NCBI RefSeq assembly: GCF_014652235.1
Contig: NZ_BMYK01000031.1
Location: forward strand, 1-61,229
DNA length: 61,229 nt
From: Pseudorhodoferax aquiterrae
GTDB lineage: Bacteria > Pseudomonadota > Gammaproteobacteria > Burkholderiales > Burkholderiaceae_C
Direction of reading: 5' to 3'
The notes beneath the pieces are model-generated. The model was not told the origin of the DNA, ran no database searches, and saw only the letters and a list, made by a program, of their open reading frames with translations. A program made the translations under genes and the position numbers. Position 1 is the first letter of the stretch. Each line of letters begins with the position of its first letter. This document shows, in pieces, positions 58,723 through 61,229 of this stretch.

Positions 58723-61104
58723 TTACTGGACGCGCGCCGCAGCGCGTGTAGGAATGAAGGCCGCGGACAGCAGCAGGCACAGCACGATGCCGGGCGCCAC
58801 GACCTGGCCCAGTGCCGACAGCGTGGGGATGCTGGACAGCGCGAGCAGGAAGAACGAGGTCGCCGCCGTCACGTTGGCCAGTGCCAGCGAGGCCAGCAGG
58901 TCCTCGTCCACCGGCATGGGGCCGGGACCGCGGTGCGCGTCCTGCTCGGCGCGCAGCTGGTCGAAGAACAGCGCGTAGTTGGAGCCGATGGCCACGGTCA
59001 GCAGCAGGCCGACCAGGTGCAGGATGCCGAGCTCGACGCCGGCCAGTGCCAGCGTGGCGATGACGATCAGCGACGCCGCGCCGACCGCCTGGGCGATGCG
59101 CCACAGCCGCGCCCAGGAGCGCAGGTGCACGAGCAGCACCAGGCACAGCGCGAGCGCGCCGAACGCGGCCTGCACGCCGGCCTCGTGCAGGTAGCGCGCG
59201 TACATGCCGCGCAACTCGCCCGCGATGTCCACCACCTGCACCTGGGGCATGTCGGCGAAGGCGGCACGCAGCGCCGCGGTGTCCAGCGGCTGGCTGCCCT
59301 GACTCAGCGTGAGCATGCCACGCCAGGGACGCTCGCCGCCGCCCGGCACCATGAGCGCGTCGAAGGCCGCGGCCAGCGGCGTGCCGTCCAGCGCGGCGCG
59401 GGTGAGCAAAGGCTGGCCGCGCGCGCGCTCCACCTCCTCGACGAAGGGGGCGAGACGGGGCGAGGCGATCGGGCCGTCCTGCGTCGCCTGTTCCAGGCGT
59501 CGGCGCAGCTCGCCGGTGTCCGGCAGCGCATCGCGCCGGGCCTGCTGCAGGGCGGGGCTGGGCAGGATGCGCGCGGGCGAGGCATAGCCGGCCAGCTGGC
59601 CCGCGGCCACGAGCCGGTCCAGCCGCGCACCGGCCGCCTCGGCCGCCTGCAGCACGCCGGCCTCGTCGGCAGCGGCCACGGCCACCACCACGCCGGGATC
59701 GCTCGCCCCGAGGTCGCCGCGCAGCGATGCGTCCAGTTGCAGCTTGTCTTCGCCCACGGGGCTCAGCGCCGCGAGGTCGCCGCGCCAGGGCGAAGGCAGC
59801 CAGGCCAGCGCGACGGCGGCGGCGACGGCCAGCGCGGCGAGCGGCCAGCGCAGCCGCTGCAGCCAGCGCATGGCCACCGCGACACCGCGGCCCAGGTGGC
59901 GGCGCAGGCCCAGGCCGGGCGCGCCGTCCGGCGCCACCGCGGTCAGCACGAGGCGCGTGGTCAGCGCCGCGCCGGCCAGGCCGGCGACCGAGAACAGGCC
60001 CAGCTGGGCCAGGCCCGGAAAGCCCGAGAACAGCAGCGCCGCGAAGCCGCACAGCGAGGTCCACAGACCCAGCCGCACCGTGGGCCAGCCGACCTGCAGC
60101 CAGCGCCGCGCGCCGGCGCCGGTGTGCGGGGCGCCGCGGGCCTGGATCAGGTAGTAGATCGCGTAGTCCACGGCCTCGCCGATCAGCGTGGTGCCGAAGC
60201 CCAGCGTGATGCCATGCACGTTGCCGAACGCCAGGCTCACGGCCGCGATGCCGGCCAGCACGCCGGTGCTGACGGGCAGCAGCGCGGTGAACAGCGTGCG
60301 CAGCGAACCGCCGAAGGACAGCAGCAGCAGACCGACGACGATCACGCCACCGGCCATGGCGAGCTTCTCGACCTCGGTCTTGATCTGCGCGCGCGACGCG
60401 ACCGCGAAGCTGCCGGCGCCCGAGACCAGCAGCGTGAGCGCGGGCGCATCCGCCTGCTGCGCGAAGCGCGCGCGCACCAGGGCCAGGGCCTGCTCCTGGC
60501 CGTCCAGATCGCCGCCGTCGGCATGCGTGGTGGCCAGCAGCACGGCGCGCGCCCCGTCGCGCGAGACCCAGACGCCGCCCTCGCTGCGCGGCGCCTGGGC
60601 CGGCAGCATGTGCTCGGCCATGCGCAGCGTCTCGCCCGTGGGGTCGCGCAGCAGGATGGGTTTGACGAGGCTGCCGGCCGGCGTGCCGAGCAGGCTGGTG
60701 GTCTCGTCGATGGCCTCGCGCAGGCCCTCGGCCGTGAAGCGCTGCGCGTCCACGCCCGGGCTCAGCAGGTAGCGGTGCGCGAACAGGAACTGGCCGGTGT
60801 CGGCGAAGGCGCTGTTGTCGCCGTTGTGCACGGCGTCGAAGGCGCCGCTGGCGCGCAGGGCCCGGCCCAGCTCCAGCGAGGCGCGCGCACGCTGCTCGGC
60901 GTCGCCGCCCTCGAGGCCGATCAGCACGAGGCGCGAGGCCACGCCGCTTTGCAGCTGGTCCAACAACACGGCCTGCTCGGCGCTCGGGTTGCGCGGCAGA
61001 AAGGCCGACAGGTCGGCCACGTAGTGCGTGCGCGCCGTGATGACGGCCGCGACCAGCACGAACAGCAGCCAGAGCAGGACGGCGGTGTGGCGCAGCCTGC
61101 GCAT
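58723..61104 (-). CDS. MMPL/RND family exporter
   Basis: This is a 793-residue membrane protein with RND-type topology. Helix 1 is AVLLWLLFVLVAAVITARTH, then a large periplasmic loop, a helix bundle (GGVIVVGLLLLSFGGSLRTL; FGTTLIGEAVDYAIYYLIQA), a second loop and a second bundle (GILHLVGLLLTVAIGSNYAL). The Asp in GEAVDYAIYY and Asn in GSNYALFF correspond to proton-relay positions of MMPL proteins. It should move polyene lipid across the inner membrane, as in APE clusters. Start 61104 (MRRLRHTAV) is chosen; the frame continues 31 codons upstream to 61197. It is the first minus-strand gene visible. Confidence 0.88.
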   Translation of the reverse strand: MRRLRHTAVLLWLLFVLVAAVITARTHYVADLSAFLPRNPSAEQAVLLDQLQSGVASRLVLIGLEGGDAEQRARASLELGRALRASGAFDAVHNGDNSAFADTGQFLFAHRYLLSPGVDAQRFTAEGLREAIDETTSLLGTPAGSLVKPILLRDPTGETLRMAEHMLPAQAPRSEGGVWVSRDGARAVLLATTHADGGDLDGQEQALALVRARFAQQADAPALTLLVSGAGSFAVASRAQIKTEVEKLAMAGGVIVVGLLLLSFGGSLRTLFTALLPVSTGVLAGIAAVSLAFGNVHGITLGFGTTLIGEAVDYAIYYLIQARGAPHTGAGARRWLQVGWPTVRLGLWTSLCGFAALLFSGFPGLAQLGLFSVAGLAGAALTTRLVLTAVAPDGAPGLGLRRHLGRGVAVAMRWLQRLRWPLAALAVAAAVALAWLPSPWRGDLAALSPVGEDKLQLDASLRGDLGASDPGVVVAVAAADEAGVLQAAEAAGARLDRLVAAGQLAGYASPARILPSPALQQARRDALPDTGELRRRLEQATQDGPIASPRLAPFVEEVERARGQPLLTRAALDGTPLAAAFDALMVPGGGERPWRGMLTLSQGSQPLDTAALRAAFADMPQVQVVDIAGELRGMYARYLHEAGVQAAFGALALCLVLLVHLRSWARLWRIAQAVGAASLIVIATLALAGVELGILHLVGLLLTVAIGSNYALFFDQLRAEQDAHRGPGPMPVDEDLLASLALANVTAATSFFLLALSSIPTLSALGQVVAPGIVLCLLLSAAFIPTRAAARVQ

Positions 61105-61179
61105 CAGAACGGGGCCCGTGCGCTCATTCCAGCGCGCCACTTGAAGCGTACGAACCGGCGCGCATGGCACTGGTCGAGA

Positions 61180-61229
61180 GGCCGCGGAGCAGGCCATGCG
61201 AGTGCAGCCGCGGAACGGGCTCCGCCCGG
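61180..61229. repeat. Dispersed GC-rich repeat, copy 2, cut by window edge
   Basis: The last 50 bases nearly repeat 15476-15526 on the same strand, beginning GGCCGCGGAGCAGGCCATGC and ending GGCTCCGCCCGG. It lies about 75 bp upstream of the MMPL gene in the likely promoter region and continues past the window. No gene is seen between 61105 and 61229. Confidence 0.65.

Overview
The window is about 61 kb of very GC-rich DNA. Dense, short-gapped operons, TRAP and LivK-type solute receptors, an IclR-PobR/PobA pair, a PQQ-alcohol-dehydrogenase cluster and an aryl-polyene-type pigment cluster together suggest a betaproteobacterium of the order Burkholderiales, probably Comamonadaceae. This placement is inferred from gene content; no rRNA gene is present.

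Layout. 1-9.9 kb: the end of an imelysin/DUF1513 (haem- or iron-linked) operon, then three MFS exporters with two local regulators (LysR; SufR-like HTH with a cysteine cluster), a secreted alpha/beta hydrolase and a small hydrophilic protein. 9.9-13.1 kb: an SMP-30 lactonase and a TRAP receptor diverging over a perfect palindrome, a 5'-truncated SRPBCC remnant, and a family III CoA-transferase. 13.1-27.6 kb: a periplasmic ethanol-oxidation island. A minus-strand operon carries aldehyde dehydrogenase, cytochrome c, PQQ alcohol dehydrogenase, a pentapeptide-repeat protein, azurin and DUF779. Nearby are a TonB/TolA-like protein, the quinoprotein-associated SoxYZ-like carrier and metallohydrolase, an FCSD-like flavoprotein, and an AcoR-type sigma-54 activator. 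A 17-bp dyad recurs at three promoter regions of this island.

27.6-29.3 kb: a plasmid-type replication origin. It has a TrfA-family initiator gene and about 17 exact or degenerate copies of an iteron with core TCAAACCACGA. Two oppositely oriented arrays flank an AT-rich block with repeated GATTAG and a DnaA-box-like site. No partition genes are visible, so the window is either a secondary replicon, an integrated plasmid or a chromosome with a resident TrfA module.

29.3-47.7 kb: mixed metabolism and housekeeping. It holds an MFS permease, two c-di-GMP proteins, a pobA-tannase-substrate-receptor operon facing a PobR-type regulator, a cardiolipin-synthase-like phospholipase D, a DinG-type helicase, LysE, flavodoxin, HPP-CBS, DUF488 and a tRNA-Pro(TGG) with a clear terminator.

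47.7-61.2 kb: most of an aryl-polyene-type biosynthetic cluster in two convergent operons. The plus operon has acyltransferase, glycosyltransferase, PAP2 phosphatase, ACP and ketosynthase. The minus operon has MMPL exporter, polysaccharide deacetylase, methyltransferase, ketosynthase, chain-length-factor-like protein, dehydratase, ketoreductase and a flavin-halogenase-like enzyme. The starter-unit genes (aromatic acid supply and acyl-ACP ligase) are not seen and may lie beyond the right edge.
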